64,000 nucleotides of DNA, taken from Himantopus leucocephalus (Eukaryota > Chordata > Aves > Charadriiformes > Recurvirostridae). The stretch's first letter is position 1. Each line of letters begins with the position of its first letter. The notes beneath the pieces are model-generated. The model saw only the letters and a list, made by a program, of their open reading frames with translations. It had not been told where the DNA came from and did not search any database. The stretch is taken from the NCBI GenBank assembly GCA_003993805.1, contig RSEF01000004.1, positions 16,418,000-16,481,999 on the forward strand, written 5' to 3'. The position numbers and the translations under genes were made by a program. Positions 53,501 to 64,000 of the stretch are shown in pieces.

Positions 53501-56500
53501 GGTAAATTTCTGGAAAAAACAGAGCATGCGTTATCCCAGGTCACCATGACACTTGTGTTCCACAATGTCCCTTGCTGCCTATAATACAGAGATTCCCTGT
53601 CTTCTCTGTTTTCTTTATCCCCTCTGCATTTGGCCCCCTCACCAAGCAGCCCCAGCAACGCACATTCATGCTAAGGTGGCCAAAATACAATCACAGAACA
53701 TCTCCTGCACTGAAGGCCTTTTTGGGGAAGTGAACCACAGTGGCAGAATGAGGCAATCCAGATTCCCAGCTGTATGCTTCTCTGCACTGGCCCTTCTTGT
53801 ACAAATGGATCAGAAGATAAGCATTAATTGGATCTCTGGGTACAAAGCAAACCTACTGCTGTCACTGTACCTTAGTTTCACTGGAACTGCAGGAAAATAG
53901 GCAAGTGCTCTGTGTTATATAAAAGCACTGCTATTTGTGCATAAAATGCACTGCATAAACACAGAAGAATATTATTTATGTGATCTTTTTCCCATATAAA
54001 CATGAGGATCTTTTTTTAAAGAATATTTAAAAAATACAGTTTGATTTGAATACATAGCATCAGGCTTAGTTCAATCAACAGAGTTGTTCCAGATTTATTC
54101 AACATAACTATGATCAAAATATCACTGACTGTCACTCTCTTAGCAAGCTGCAGAATCTCTTTCTACAGGACGCTTCCCTCACCTCTTTTCTTAGGCTGCT
54201 CTGTTTTGAGTTTATAAGGATCGTATTATCAACACATATTTATTCCTCCATTCCAAATACGTGTCTCATACTGAATAGCTGTTTCTTACATATAATAACC
54301 ATATTCCACTGGCTTATATGTAGTAGAGGGAAGAGCCTAACACAGAGGATTTCTGCCTGGAGGCAGACTTCTTTATCTTTTGCTTGGAATGTTACTAGTA
54401 CTTGGATTTTTCCAGGACTGGGAAGAGCTTTGGCTGAACCCCTTGGAACATAGACAGCAAGGCAGCAGGGGTCAAAGGACTCATTACTACTTTTTCAGAG
54501 CTCTGATTCCTTAGGTGAAAGGAGGCTAGTTCAGATATTGTTAATCAGAGAAGCTCCACAACTGCTCACATCTATACATGCTTATCTAGCCGTCAAAATG
54601 GCTGTTACAGCAACAGGAAGAGGCATATCCCATTTTAAAGCTGGAGAGAGGAGTTTAGCCCAGGTCCCCTCTCAAAGCAAACTGCAAAGTGATTAGATTT
54701 ACTCACTTTGTGTATCTCCTGTATGTCAGGGTGACAGAGGATTCAAACATGTTCCAACTGGCGGTGCAGTCAAAAATAACTACAAGAGTAAATTGCAGTC
54801 GCTCGCTCTGGGCCTGCTTCAGTAAGGTGCCAGATTAAAGTCTGCATCTTGCAGTCAGTAGGAGCTGCAAAGGAGCTTCAGATTCTCAAGTATTGTACTC
54901 ATGACCTCGGTGACACAGAAAGGTAAGTAATGTGAGTTAGTAGGCAGCAAACATGCACAACTACAAAGGAGAGTCCAAACCCGCTGCCATCCAATGTGAT
55001 ACTAATGTATCGCTTGCTGTTGCTTTCCCCATGTACCAATGACATAGGGCGTTACTGGCATACACCACGGAGAGTGAAGCACACCACTTCATTTGTCTGG
55101 ACCTTCCTTTTAGTTTAGTTTCTGCTGCATGAGGTGCAAAAGCATTACCTGCTGAAGGGAAATGTTTTGAACCAAAGCACAGCTCATGTGCTTTGAATTA
55201 ATTTTCAATATTGCTGCCCCAAAATTGAAATTAAAATGTTAGACCTTATTTACTTAAGAGTCCTAGTCTCCAGAGTTATTGACTGAGGGGTATTTCCTTC
55301 CAGAAGACATTCCCTGGCTTCACTGGGACCCATTTGAAAGAAATGGACTAATCTATACTGTGGTGCAAAAGATGCTGTTCACCACATGCAAGGTGGGACC
55401 TTAGGGTATATTGTTACCCTTAAAGTTTTAAAGATTCTGCACCAAGATTAAAAAAAAAAATAAAAATCATGAGTCAGCCCATTGTAATGGGTGTTCAGCA
55501 AAAAAAAAAAAAGACAAGAACTGGTTTTGCTGCTGCCAGTCCCAGCTTCGCTTTCAGATAAAAGCTGAAAGGTTGAGTGGGAGGCACAGTTCCTACTCTG
55601 CATGTGTCTGGCTCAGGATAGAGCTACTGCTATGAATGATAGCACTCAGGCTAGCTAATTTGGGGAAGTCTTGCCCTGTACACAAACACAAAGTGAATTC
55701 CGTTCTAAGACAGATGCACAGCTCCTGTGGGTGACAGCCTGTTTCATGTTAGAAACACATTTCAGTGGCAGAGGAAAACACAGCATTTTTTACATTGTGG
55801 TTGGCCTTTGGCAACCGCAACCTGCATTCTGGGAGCAGCTGAAGAAAGCTAGAGAGGTAACAAGGTGCATAACATAAAGGAAGCTTCCAACATCTTATCT
55901 GCAGCTCTCTCTTCCCTGCATTTTATGCTTCCAGCTCCTAGCATGAATTGCAGTGAGTGCAAGTTAGCATTTTATTCTACATTGCTGCCTGAATTTTTTC
56001 CAACCCACTTTGTAAACTGCAAGTCCACCTGCAGGTTTGTATCCATAAATGTAATTTTCTGCACATGAATAAGTTATCCCATTACTGTTATTCCAGACTA
56101 CTTCAGTTAGTATTTTGGGGCTTCCTAGAATTAATCCTTCACAGTGGAACCTGAAGCCCATTGTGTCAGCCTTTAACAATGCTATGAAAAATACCAGTAA
56201 AAAACCTCAATAATCAAGAATTATCCCTGTACCTCTGGACTAACTTATGTGTAAGTTACCCTAGGGAATGATTTTGCTTGTAGGGAAAAGATGTGGACTC
56301 CATGAAGGAGGAGAATTAACAATATCTTTTTAACACGGAGACCTAGGGGTATGTGCAACTCCTACCCAAGCAGTTTTCCAAAACCAGATGTCAAGTCATC
56401 AAAGTGCTGCCCACTTGTGTTGGACAGTGCATGTACCTAAGCTGACTCAAATTTCATAAAATTTTCAATAAGCAAAACAGGGAGAAGTTCTCTCATACTC

Positions 56501-59500
56501 TAGTCATGTTCCCCTCCGGCATTATAAATGCTCGTGCTCTGCACATTTCAAAGAACCGTGTTTTACTTTGACCTTCATAATTGTTCTTTATGTGTTGCTT
56601 CTTAGTAGTTAACCTGCAATTCTTATGCCCATGTTAAATGCCAAGGCAAGTAATATGGCCTCACATGTTAACTTGGGGTGACCTGATCTCCATACAGAAG
56701 CAACATGCAAGATGACCAGTTAGCTGGTGTCCAAAGACAGTTCCCTGCAACAGGATACAGCCTAGAGAGCTTTGAAGCACCTGTTACAATGAAACTCACT
56801 GGGAATACAAGTGAATACGCAGGAGAGATGTCAGTGTGAACAGTTGTCCCAGAGTTAGAGCAGAATTCAATTGCTTGTCTAGTGAATTGGGTTCTGAAAC
56901 AAATCCTCAGTCTCTTGGTCTGTACATGCTTGTGCTTCGTCTTGATTCAGAAAACACGTTTCATAAAATCTTTTCTGGATTCAAATTCATAATCTGTCAT
57001 CTGTCTACTTACAAAAGACCAGAGAGACTATCTGCAGAACAGTTCCCAGTATGGTAAGTTTCTTAAGGCATTAGACCTCATGATTAATTTCATATTGTTT
57101 AGCACTTGATTGTTTTTATAAGGGTGGTTAAGAAAACAGACAAACTGCAAAACCCAAGCCAGGCTGAGTGCCTAGCGTTTCTGCTTGATGTTAAAAGCCC
57201 ATCTTTTTCAGTAAATGACACTAGGTGATTCTGAATGTTGCAGTTTAAAAATAGTTTCTAAGTCAGCAAGCCAAGAGTCTGAAGGATTTTTTAAAAAATG
57301 ATCTTTGCCAGATGTTCTGATACTAAAATAAGCAATAGGGAGAGTGTTAAGTACTAACAAGAATGGCCAAAATATTGTACAAGAAAGTATCTCATAGAGA
57401 TGCGATAAAAACCCACAGACCTTTATGGAGGTGCTGTGCAGGGTCCTAACAGACCCTGCTGAGAGGCATACAGCAGCAGGAACTTTGCCTGCACACCTTC
57501 CTTGTCTAATCTGTACAATCTCCATTTCAGGAGTACACTCGCTTACCACTTCAACCTATTACAGGTTGCAGATCAGTAAACTCAGCACAATGACTTTCAG
57601 AAAGCCAAGATGCTTGGTCCCATTGTCCACAATGGCGAAGACCACCCAAAAGCAACTGGTTTTCTTCTCTTGTAGGTCAGATGTCACATTTTAAATACTT
57701 TACTGATTATCATGCCATGCCTATACTGATTCTGAGGTGGTTTTGCCAGTTAGTTAGTGTCCTAAAATTGTTTGTTGGCAATTGTACCTGTACATCCTAA
57801 CTTTAACCAGAAAGATCCAAGCTGAAAACTTAATTGACCGTAGTAAGGCATGGATCCTAACACCCTTTCTCAAGTAAGTCACCCTACAGTAACATTTCAC
57901 AAAAGGCTGCTTTGCTCATAGCCAGGTACTGCTTTTCACTGTCTGCACATAAATACTTTTACAGAAGTTACCACTGTTTCAAACATGAGGAACTGCGCGT
58001 GGAATTTGTCTAAGCTATTCAAGGGATTAGTTGCAGATAACTGATGCTCTTCTGCTCCATAGCCAAGTAAGGGTAAAGCATCTCAGGACCAAGCTTTTGT
58101 AACAATCCAGGACGGAATAGTTGTAAACAGAAAAAGCTGAAAGATGGTGTTTCCAAAACTGAATGTGATCCACGTGACACAGTGTCTGTTCCTCCCAGGA
58201 GACTGGAAAGCTCCAGAAGCCAGGAAGCCCTGCTCTGTGTACATAGTATGGCTGCCCTCAAACCTTGGCCCTTGGAAACCTCAAGTCATGGGCAGACCAT
58301 CAGGAACCCAGGCAGTTTTCCATGAAAAATCTGTGATTGGAGTAAATTCCACGGAACCAGAAAATTTCCATAAAATGTCTGTGGTTCATCAAATTCATAT
58401 CTAACTGGTTTGTGAGGCTACCAGGAAAGTTTTCGTGCTGCACTTCACACTAAGTTAGCATCCCTTCATGGCAAACTTTTTGCCATACTGTTTCCTCACA
58501 CACCCTGTCAAACCAACTATAGGTCATGCAATACGTGAACTATGCCTAAATGCAGTTCTAGTTCATAGTGAACTTTTATATCAGGCTATATGACGGATCG
58601 GAATTGGTAAAAATCTTGTTTGTATAGANGACGGATCTGAATTGGTAAAAATCTTGTTTGTATAGATCAACAGTTCCTCCTAGTACAAGCATCCATCTCA
58701 AACATAATCTTAAAAAGCAGCATCCAAGCAAGCACCCAGGCTGAATCCTGATGGAAACCTTTGTATTGGCTTCATTGAGGCCAGGATTTACCTTGTGTGT
58801 ATGGTATGGCAGTGAAAACCAGCGTAGGTAGACAACAGAAGCTGGACAGAATCCCATGTTTGGAGGAGAAGAATGCTTCGATATAAGAATTCAAGCATAA
58901 CCACCATAGTCTCCAATTGCTTTAAAAAAAATAATTGTTTTGAAGCTAAACCATTTTTGATACAGTTGTATTCTGTTGCCTGTTTGTAAAACCTGAAAGA
59001 TTTCATCAGCCAGGTTCAACCTTCAAAGCTACTTACAGGATAAGTTCAAAGCCATAGCAAGTCACATGAAGCCTAGGTTGCACACCTTAGCCCCCTGCCA
59101 TTACCTAATGCTAATGTTGGTGACAAATCAGTGCTATCCATATTGCTAACTCATGGTCTTATCTTGATCCCACTAAAATCACAGACAAATGTAAGCATAG
59201 CCTGTCAACTTATGTATTAAAGTCTGAGCCCTTAGAGAATAAATGCCAACCACAGAAACAAAGATACTTCCTTTTCGATTGATGCTATAACATCTTTACC
59301 CTATATGTTTTATATTGCTTCCACTGACATGCTGTGAATGCCAGAAAGAAAAGCCCAGATTGAACCCAGTTAATTAAAAGGATTCACACAGATGGTTTGC
59401 CTGGTGCTTTACAGAGGCAGCTAATTAAAGCAATGTTAGTCAGCACCATTAAAATGCCAGATAAAGCTTTGGGAACAATCCTGATTAGGAAGCAAGATTT

Positions 59501-62500
59501 ACAAATAAAGCTTTGAGCAATGCAGTATATTTGCAGTTAATTAATCTAATTCTAATATATTGGAACTAAGGCACAGCATAATGCATGCTGGTATCAATAT
59601 TAATGTCAAGATTTTTAAAAGTTCAAACCTGGCACTTATTAAAACAATCCACAATGACTCTAATTTCACATTCTACAGGAGAATATGATATCATGAGGGA
59701 TTCTGAACTCCTCTAATTAGCCGTGATTTAAAGAGCACTAGAAAAGAAACCAAGGCAAGTCCTAGTTGTAGAAAGTCAGTCACACATTAGCAAAGACAGA
59801 GACAGAGAAACTGCACCAGACAAGTTATATTTAGACATGCAATATAAACAAAGCTTCCTTGCAGTTTTAGACGGCTGCTGTGTTTGGAGAGGATCAGGCG
59901 CGCTCTCCAATATGCTGTCTTCGATATATGACTGTATATATTTTTTTGCAATAACAGTAATGTGGTCTTGATCTGAAAACTTCTAAACCTTATTTTATGC
60001 AACCAAATAGGCCCATTCACTTAATGTGCTAAAAGATAATCACATGCACAGGTATGTGCAGCGTAGGACCTAAACCATGGTCTTACTCCCTGTAATGGAA
60101 ACTGACTTTTCTTATAATTATTTCATCAAATAAGACTTAAAAATAGCAATAGAATTTCATCCCATATTCCAAAGACAGGCAGATGTACATGCGTTTCAGG
60201 CTGAATGTTATGATTTAGCTGTTATAAGCCTAACTGCTATGATCAACTTAGAAGGAATATAGATGAAAACAACTACCTAGTACAACTCTCCACTGTCATT
60301 TTCCAAGCAATAAAAGTTTCACCATCCTCTTTCCCTTATTTAGAAGCCACAGTTTAAAGGTATTTGGTGATTTCATAGTGATCTGAGCAATGTGGTGTAT
60401 ACCAAGGTAAATCTGCAGTACAATTTACTCTTTTCATCCAATACTCTGAAGAGTCACGATGAGTTATTCAAGTATTGGTCTTTGCAAATGCCAGACCACA
60501 AGCCAAACGCTGCTTTTGGACAGGCATCGCACGTGGGCACAGCAATGGCCTGCAGAGGCTGCATGGACAGGGCCTCATATCCATACAAGAACCATCTGTA
60601 TCCTCCTTTCATTTCTCCTTTCATTTTCATTTCTTTCTAGTTCTGCTGCTCTTCCAGTTGCCCAAGGGGCAAGCGGATAACTAAGGGTTTGGCAATCTCT
60701 CTTTCTACTTTCCATGAGATGACTCTCGAAAAGCCCAAGAAACTACGGTGACATAAGTTTCCGGAGGTAGCACAGTCCTGAGAAGTGCCTCTTTATTCCC
60801 GTTTTCCAATATTTGTGCCAAATGGGACAGTAGCTGAATTTGTCACTTGAATTTTTTGCTGATGACTTTCAAAGGATGTGTCTTAATTAGCGCATAGACC
60901 TTGCCATTCCAGAATGTGTGTTACTAGCAAACCATACAGAAAGTGCCAAAAGCCCTGCATTTCTATGCCAAGCATAGGTGTTGTCAAACCTCTGTACTAT
61001 TTATAAGATTTTGGAAAGGTATCATTAGACACTCTTGATTGCACAGAAATAATGATGTATTTGGTGCTTCAGAGGAGGAAGTGCAAATACCATCTCTGTC
61101 TCCTGAAGAGAAATGAAATGTCAGACAAGGAACCCTAAATGGCTAACTTCTGCCATTCTCCTGCAGAATGTTCTTTGCTGACCCGTTAGACTCTCAAATA
61201 CTGTAGTACATGTATGTTCCACAGCCAGATTTGACATTTACCATTCAAAATATTATTAATGTTTGATGGACCAATATAACTAAATATATGCTTTTATGGA
61301 AAACTCTAAATGTCAGTGTTTAATGCCAGTGCATACCAGCAGAAAACTGTTCTTTCACTTGAGCTCCCAGCTAAAAAATGTGCATTCTGTGGTGGCACAG
61401 TTTCACAAAAAAATCTCCCCACATTTATCTGATAGATAATGAAAGGGACTGCAGCAAAACCTGAACTTTCAGGTCAGGTTTCTTTTACATGAAAGCCCAA
61501 ACCCACTGAATGAAATTTCAGCTGCATTCCTAGAAATTTGCAGTGATTCGGGCTCCAGAGAACAAACACTTCACTGTTACTTCCATAGAGCTCTCGTTTG
61601 AAATGCCTCTTCCCATGCTGAGATGCTAAACTCATGTGAATGTAAATGTATAGTGCCAGATTCACTGCCCAATAGGTATCAAGTGACTTACATTTCAAAG
61701 GTAAAGTATAATCCCTTTGCACAGTTTGTCAACTGCTAATAAACAATCTAGGGGTTGTTTTAACATAAGGTATGGATAGTTGCTTAGAAGAAAATTTAAC
61801 CCATGTGGTGCAGAACTCAATATGATCTTGAGTTGAAATGAGGTTTCTGGGGTGAATTGACACTGTCATCTTGTGCACTTTGTCACATGCACTGAGTTCT
61901 GCAAACAAAATGTACTCATTTGCACATCTGACATTAAAATGGATGTCAGAGAAAAATCAGCTTTTGGGTGGTTTTTGTAGTCTGTCTTTGGCAAGTTTTG
62001 CCCATTTTGAAAAGAACAGCACCAATAAATTGTGAAGGCCACAGGGAACAAACACTTGGATAATACATAGTTTTCTCTTGACACAGTTCCATCATCAGTA
62101 TCACTGCTCCTCTACGAGAATGTTTGTGCCTGTGGAAGGTGGGCATCATGCAAGCCCTATGGCACAACCCGCTAACCTGCACCTGTCTTCTATGGGCTAC
62201 AACGCTACAAATCATTAATAAATTATACCAGTACTAAGAAGGGGGAAACCACACTAGAACAGTGCTATTGACAGTGGGATTCTGTGTGTATACAGGACCT
62301 AATGCCTTCTACGTTAAAGCATGAAAAAGCCATGTAAATATAACAAGTGGGCACATAACTGCACCTCCCTATCCTAATACCAAATGCTACAGCAGACAGA
62401 GCAAGAGATAACACAGCAGCATGAGACATGGCCATCAGTGCTGGCATTGCAATTGATCATCAGTATCCTAAGATTAACTGGGACAGTCAACTCCAAGTGT

Positions 62501-63917
62501 AAATTATTAAAGTTCAGCAAAATAGCATCATGAGAATATCACTTATACTTTGTAGCATGACAAAACTTGTCTGTTTATAATAAAGAGAAATGAGAGAGAA
62601 GGGAAGCTTTTCCTCTCCTGTATTTGTGATACTGCAAGTTGTCAAAAACATGTGCATGATGTGTTCCTTTCCCATTGCTTCCAGAAGACTCCCTTTTCTC
62701 AGTAAGCAGCAAAATCACCGGGAAATCCTGTGAATACAATGGCACCACCTACCATCATGGTGAAATGTTTGTGGCAGAGGGGCTTTTCCAAAACAGGCAA
62801 GCAAACCAGTGTGCCCAGTGCAGCTGCTCAGTAAGTAACATGATTCGACAGAGCCGTGCTCTGTCTACGCTTCATTTCTCCTTTCTAGAAGACATGACAC
62901 TGAAATATAAGCAATACATAGCAAAGGCTGGGAATTGAGAATTAATACTGAAACTCACGCGAGTGCTCAGAGCCAGTTTGCAGCACCTGGTAAATGCCAG
63001 GCTACCTCTTATTCAAACACAGTGGACAAAGCTTACCCTGTCAAGCATCTGCTGTAAGTGAGCTTGCAGTGCAGAGGCAGCAGGTAAAATATTGCTACTT
63101 GGCATATTTCGAATATTTCACTTCAGCCTGACTGGAAAATATAGCACTAAGCCACTGACTGAAACTGAATTAATTTGGACTGAGCTGATAAGTAGAGCCC
63201 CGCTGGCTGGGAGCAGACATTTCTGTAAACTGGTACTGGGACACAGAAATGTCACGAATTCAAATCCAGTATATTTGAGCAGTCACCCAGTAACTCTTCA
63301 GAGCCGGTGTCGGAACCAAAATATCCCTCTCAATCCAACCAGCTCTTCAGTATCAAGTATTGGCAACTCTGGGCCTCCTCTGATCAAATCATCATATTCT
63401 ACATTAACTACAAAATTAACAGGCCAAGTACTGAACAGACTTTCAGTTACTGCTAAGCTATTCCTCCAGTTCAATGCTCAGCCACAACAGAGGGAGAGGA
63501 GGAAGGGGCGGAATTTTACACTGTGATTTTAGTACCAACAATGTCAGGTACGTTTTCAGCCTACAGTAATTGCAGTTCTTCTCCCCACACACTTTTACCT
63601 CTTCCCTTTTCCCCCTTTTTTTTTTAAAGGGACCTTCCTCTGTGTGACAACAAATTTTAAAAAAAGCTATTCAGCCTTTTCATTGGTCTAATATTCTGCT
63701 TTTGCATACTAGAGCGGCATTTATGTAAATACACATACTAGACTTAAGCATGTCCATAAAAAATGCATATACAGGATTGGATGAATTGATGACTCCTAAA
63801 TTCTCCTTGTGTTTTACTGGCAGGAAGGAAATGTGTACTGTGGGTTGAAGACTTGTCCCAAATTAACTTGCTCTTTCCCAGTTTCTGTTCCGGAGTCCTG
63901 CTGTCCAGTCTGCAGAG
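38472..63917 (+). CDS. CHRDL1: Chordin-like protein 1 (ventroptin/neuralin), 5' half, five coding exons
   Basis: Spliced CDS: join(38472..38568, 40458..40570, 44459..44552, 62685..62830, 63824..63917), continuing past the right edge. Seen: the joined frame stays open for about 181 codons, has GT-AG introns throughout, and encodes a signal peptide followed by two complete 10-cysteine VWC (chordin CR) domains at about residues 38-100 and 117-180. The sequence follows vertebrate CHRDL1 closely, for example [20 protein letters not shown] in VWC 1 and [10 protein letters not shown] in VWC 2. Family knowledge: CHRDL1 is a secreted antagonist that binds BMPs, notably BMP4, outside the cell. In chick it is known as ventroptin, a retinal patterning factor. 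The mammalian protein is about 450 residues with three VWC domains, so roughly 40% of the protein is here. An N-glycosylation sequon (N-G-T) lies near residue 120. Identification is secure; the transcription start and 3' half are not visible. Confidence 0.97.
38569..40457 (+). other. CHRDL1: CHRDL1 intron between signal-peptide and first VWC exon
   Basis: 1,889 nt, phase 1, GT-AG. Contains the poly-A tract with N at 39370 and nothing else recognised. Confidence 0.9.
39350..39372 (+). repeat. Poly-A tract broken by an N
   Basis: Twenty A residues are followed by N at 39370 and two more A. It is in the intron between the signal-peptide exon and the first VWC exon. The true tract length is uncertain. 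No recognisable SINE or LINE body lies immediately upstream. Confidence 0.9.
40458..40570 (+). CDS. CHRDL1: CHRDL1 exon: first half of VWC domain 1
   Basis: This 113-nt exon has acceptor TTTTACAG at 40457 and donor GAG|GTAGGA at 40571. It enters in phase 1, completing codon 33 as His, and leaves in phase 0. It encodes residues 33-70, from HSDTYC to CVNCLCSE, with four of the ten VWC cysteines and the conserved WHPYLEPYG segment. It is nearly identical to mammalian CHRDL1 over its whole length, the strongest single piece of evidence for the gene call. Family knowledge: this N-terminal subdomain of chordin-type VWC modules contributes to the BMP contact surface. Confidence 0.97.
40571..44458 (+). 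other. CHRDL1: CHRDL1 intron inside VWC domain 1
   Basis: 3,888 nt, phase 0, GT-AG. No repeat family or extra exon was recognised. Confidence 0.9.
44459..44552 (+). CDS. CHRDL1: CHRDL1 exon: second half of VWC domain 1
   Basis: This 94-nt exon has acceptor CCTGCAG at 44458 and donor CCAG|GTAATT at 44553. It enters in phase 0 and leaves in phase 1. It encodes residues 71-101, [12 protein letters not shown] to CCPRCP, with six cysteines in the pattern C-x4-C-x4-C-x10-CC-x2-C that closes a VWC module. The split codon after Pro101 is completed by the next coding exon 18.1 kb downstream (Glu or Asp, see the tandem acceptor). Confidence 0.96.
44738..44800 (-). mobile_element. Possible degenerate CR1 3' end in CHRDL1 intron
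   Basis: The pattern GATTTGGGAAGGGATCAG, then CTACCAAGTCTAGTCCCCTA, loosely matches the antisense CR1 terminus (TTGGAAGGGACCTCA ... CATCTAGTCCAACCCCCT). It is short and diverged. It lies about 190 bp downstream of the VWC 1 second exon. Confidence 0.4.
48354..48427 (+). other. Candidate cryptic 74-nt exon in the 18-kb CHRDL1 intron
   Basis: A pyrimidine-rich tract ending CGTTGTTCTTTAG precedes 48354 and CAG|GTATCT follows 48427. In the frame set by the upstream exon it is open and would encode [16 protein letters not shown] and nine more residues. Because 74 is not a multiple of 3, inclusion would shift the next VWC exon out of frame and reach TAA after six codons. It does not match any part of CHRDL1 that I know. 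It may be a poison exon, an alternative terminal exon (stop TGA 16 codons past the exon end if unspliced), or chance. Confidence 0.25.
58592..58666 (+). repeat. Short direct duplication across a single N (probable false duplication)
   Basis: A 37-bp segment starting GACGGATC and ending TGTATAGA is present at 58592-58628 and 58630-58666 with one difference. The N at 58629 separates them. It lies in the large CHRDL1 intron. Confidence 0.88.
59200..59740. promoter_or_regulatory. Candidate conserved non-coding element in CHRDL1 intron
   Basis: A repeat-free stretch carries clustered homeodomain-type cores: TTAATTAA near 59370, CTAATTAAAG near 59421, TTAATTAATCTAAT near 59537, and TCTAATTAG near 59712. 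Interspersed are GATTAG, CAAATAAAG and ATGCATGC. Such composition is common in developmental enhancers. This is inference from motif density alone; conservation was not tested. Confidence 0.3.
62675..62690 (+). promoter_or_regulatory. CHRDL1: NAGNAG tandem 3' splice site of CHRDL1
   Basis: The acceptor reads CAGAAG followed by ACTCCC. Both AGs fit the preceding phase-1 donor. The first (AG at 62683-62684) gives Pro-Glu-Asp-Ser and the second (AG at 62686-62687) gives Pro-Asp-Ser. Tandem NAGNAG acceptors are a known source of single-residue isoforms, and from memory human CHRDL1 isoforms also differ by this Glu. CAG upstream of AAG usually favours the first site. Usage cannot be read from DNA alone. 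Confidence 0.7.
62685..62830 (+). CDS. CHRDL1: CHRDL1 exon: linker and first half of VWC domain 2
   Basis: With the upstream acceptor (AG at 62683-62684) this is a 146-nt exon; the donor is TCA|GTAAGT at 62831. It enters in phase 1 and leaves in phase 0. It encodes residues 102-150: a short linker [13 protein letters not shown], then [13 protein letters not shown] through QCAQCSCS with four cysteines. The N-G-T at residues 120-122 is a potential N-glycosylation site that also exists in the mammalian protein. A second AG three bases downstream (62686-62687) would start the exon at 62688 and drop one residue without changing frame. Confidence 0.96.
62831..63823 (+). other. CHRDL1: CHRDL1 intron inside VWC domain 2
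   Basis: 993 nt, phase 0, GT-AG. A 144-codon open frame at 63092-63526 has no protein-like features and is taken as chance. Confidence 0.9.
63824..63917 (+). CDS. CHRDL1: CHRDL1 exon: second half of VWC domain 2 (last exon in window)
   Basis: This 94-nt exon has acceptor TTTTACTGGCAG at 63823 and donor AGAG|GTAAGT at 63918. It enters in phase 0 and leaves in phase 1. It encodes residues 151-181, [16 protein letters not shown] to CCPVCR, completing the second VWC with six cysteines. It has the same length and phases as the exon closing VWC 1. The following codon starts with G, consistent with the Gly that follows in the mammalian protein. The gene continues beyond the window. Confidence 0.96.
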
Positions 63918-64000
63918 GTAAGTTCAGAGTACAACCACAGAAAGACAAGCTCAGAATTTACTGGTTTCCCTGTCCGAGCCCGGTCTGTGCACCATCACTG

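Larger units (their letters stand above)
44553..62684 (+). other. CHRDL1: CHRDL1 18.1-kb intron between VWC modules
   Basis: 18,132 nt, phase 1, GT-AG with a tandem acceptor. Holds a possible CR1 remnant, the 74-nt candidate exon, a false duplication at 58.6 kb and a homeodomain-motif-rich block near 59.2-59.7 kb. The rest is AT-rich sequence without recognised features. Confidence 0.9.

Noticed and set aside
54595..54720. MIR-like segment (CCCATTTTAAAGCTGG ... CCCAGGTCCCC)
   Set aside because: Similarity is too patchy to call without an alignment.
63092..63526. 144-codon open frame in the last intron
   Set aside because: It lies between two well-defined CHRDL1 exons, has no recognisable domain, and its length is possible by chance in 64 kb.

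Overview
The window is vertebrate nuclear DNA, almost certainly avian. Coding sequence is sparse and falls in short exons with GT-AG borders, separated by long AT-rich introns. Two GC- and CpG-rich islands stand out, and the recognisable repeats are bird-type: CR1 LINE 3' ends, an avian LTR whose one terminus reads TGTCATGGTTTAACCCC, and old MIR-like SINEs. Runs of 100 and 178 Ns, plus single Ns, mark it as a draft short-read scaffold. I cannot name the species.

One protein-coding gene is certain: the 5' half of CHRDL1 (chordin-like 1, ventroptin/neuralin), on the + strand. It is a secreted BMP antagonist built from von Willebrand factor C (VWC, chordin-type CR) repeats. Five exons carrying coding sequence are present: 38422-38568 (5' UTR end, ATG, signal peptide), 40458-40570 and 44459-44552 (VWC 1), and 62685-62830 and 63824-63917 (VWC 2). 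The exons join in frame (phases 1-0-1-0-1) and give about 181 residues. The third VWC and the C-terminal region lie beyond the right edge.

Layout. 1-14.6 kb: non-coding DNA with an LTR interrupted by a gap, an MIR-like SINE, CR1 fragments and two false duplications at contig joins. 14.6-15.95 kb: a CpG island with no assigned gene, containing a perfect 53-bp inverted repeat. 15.95-34.56 kb: non-coding AT-rich DNA with a 100-base gap and some possible conserved blocks. 34.56-36.13 kb: a strong CpG island running into a 178-base gap, the best candidate for the CHRDL1 promoter and non-coding first exon. 36.3-64 kb: CHRDL1 introns and exons, including an 18.1-kb intron between the two VWC modules.

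I saw no bacterial, CRISPR, tRNA or rRNA features and no new multi-gene system. The items most worth a second look are the hairpin in the upstream CpG island, a NAGNAG acceptor that would add or omit one Glu before VWC 2, a possible 74-nt frame-shifting exon in the large intron, the CpG island without a gene, and three single-N false duplications.
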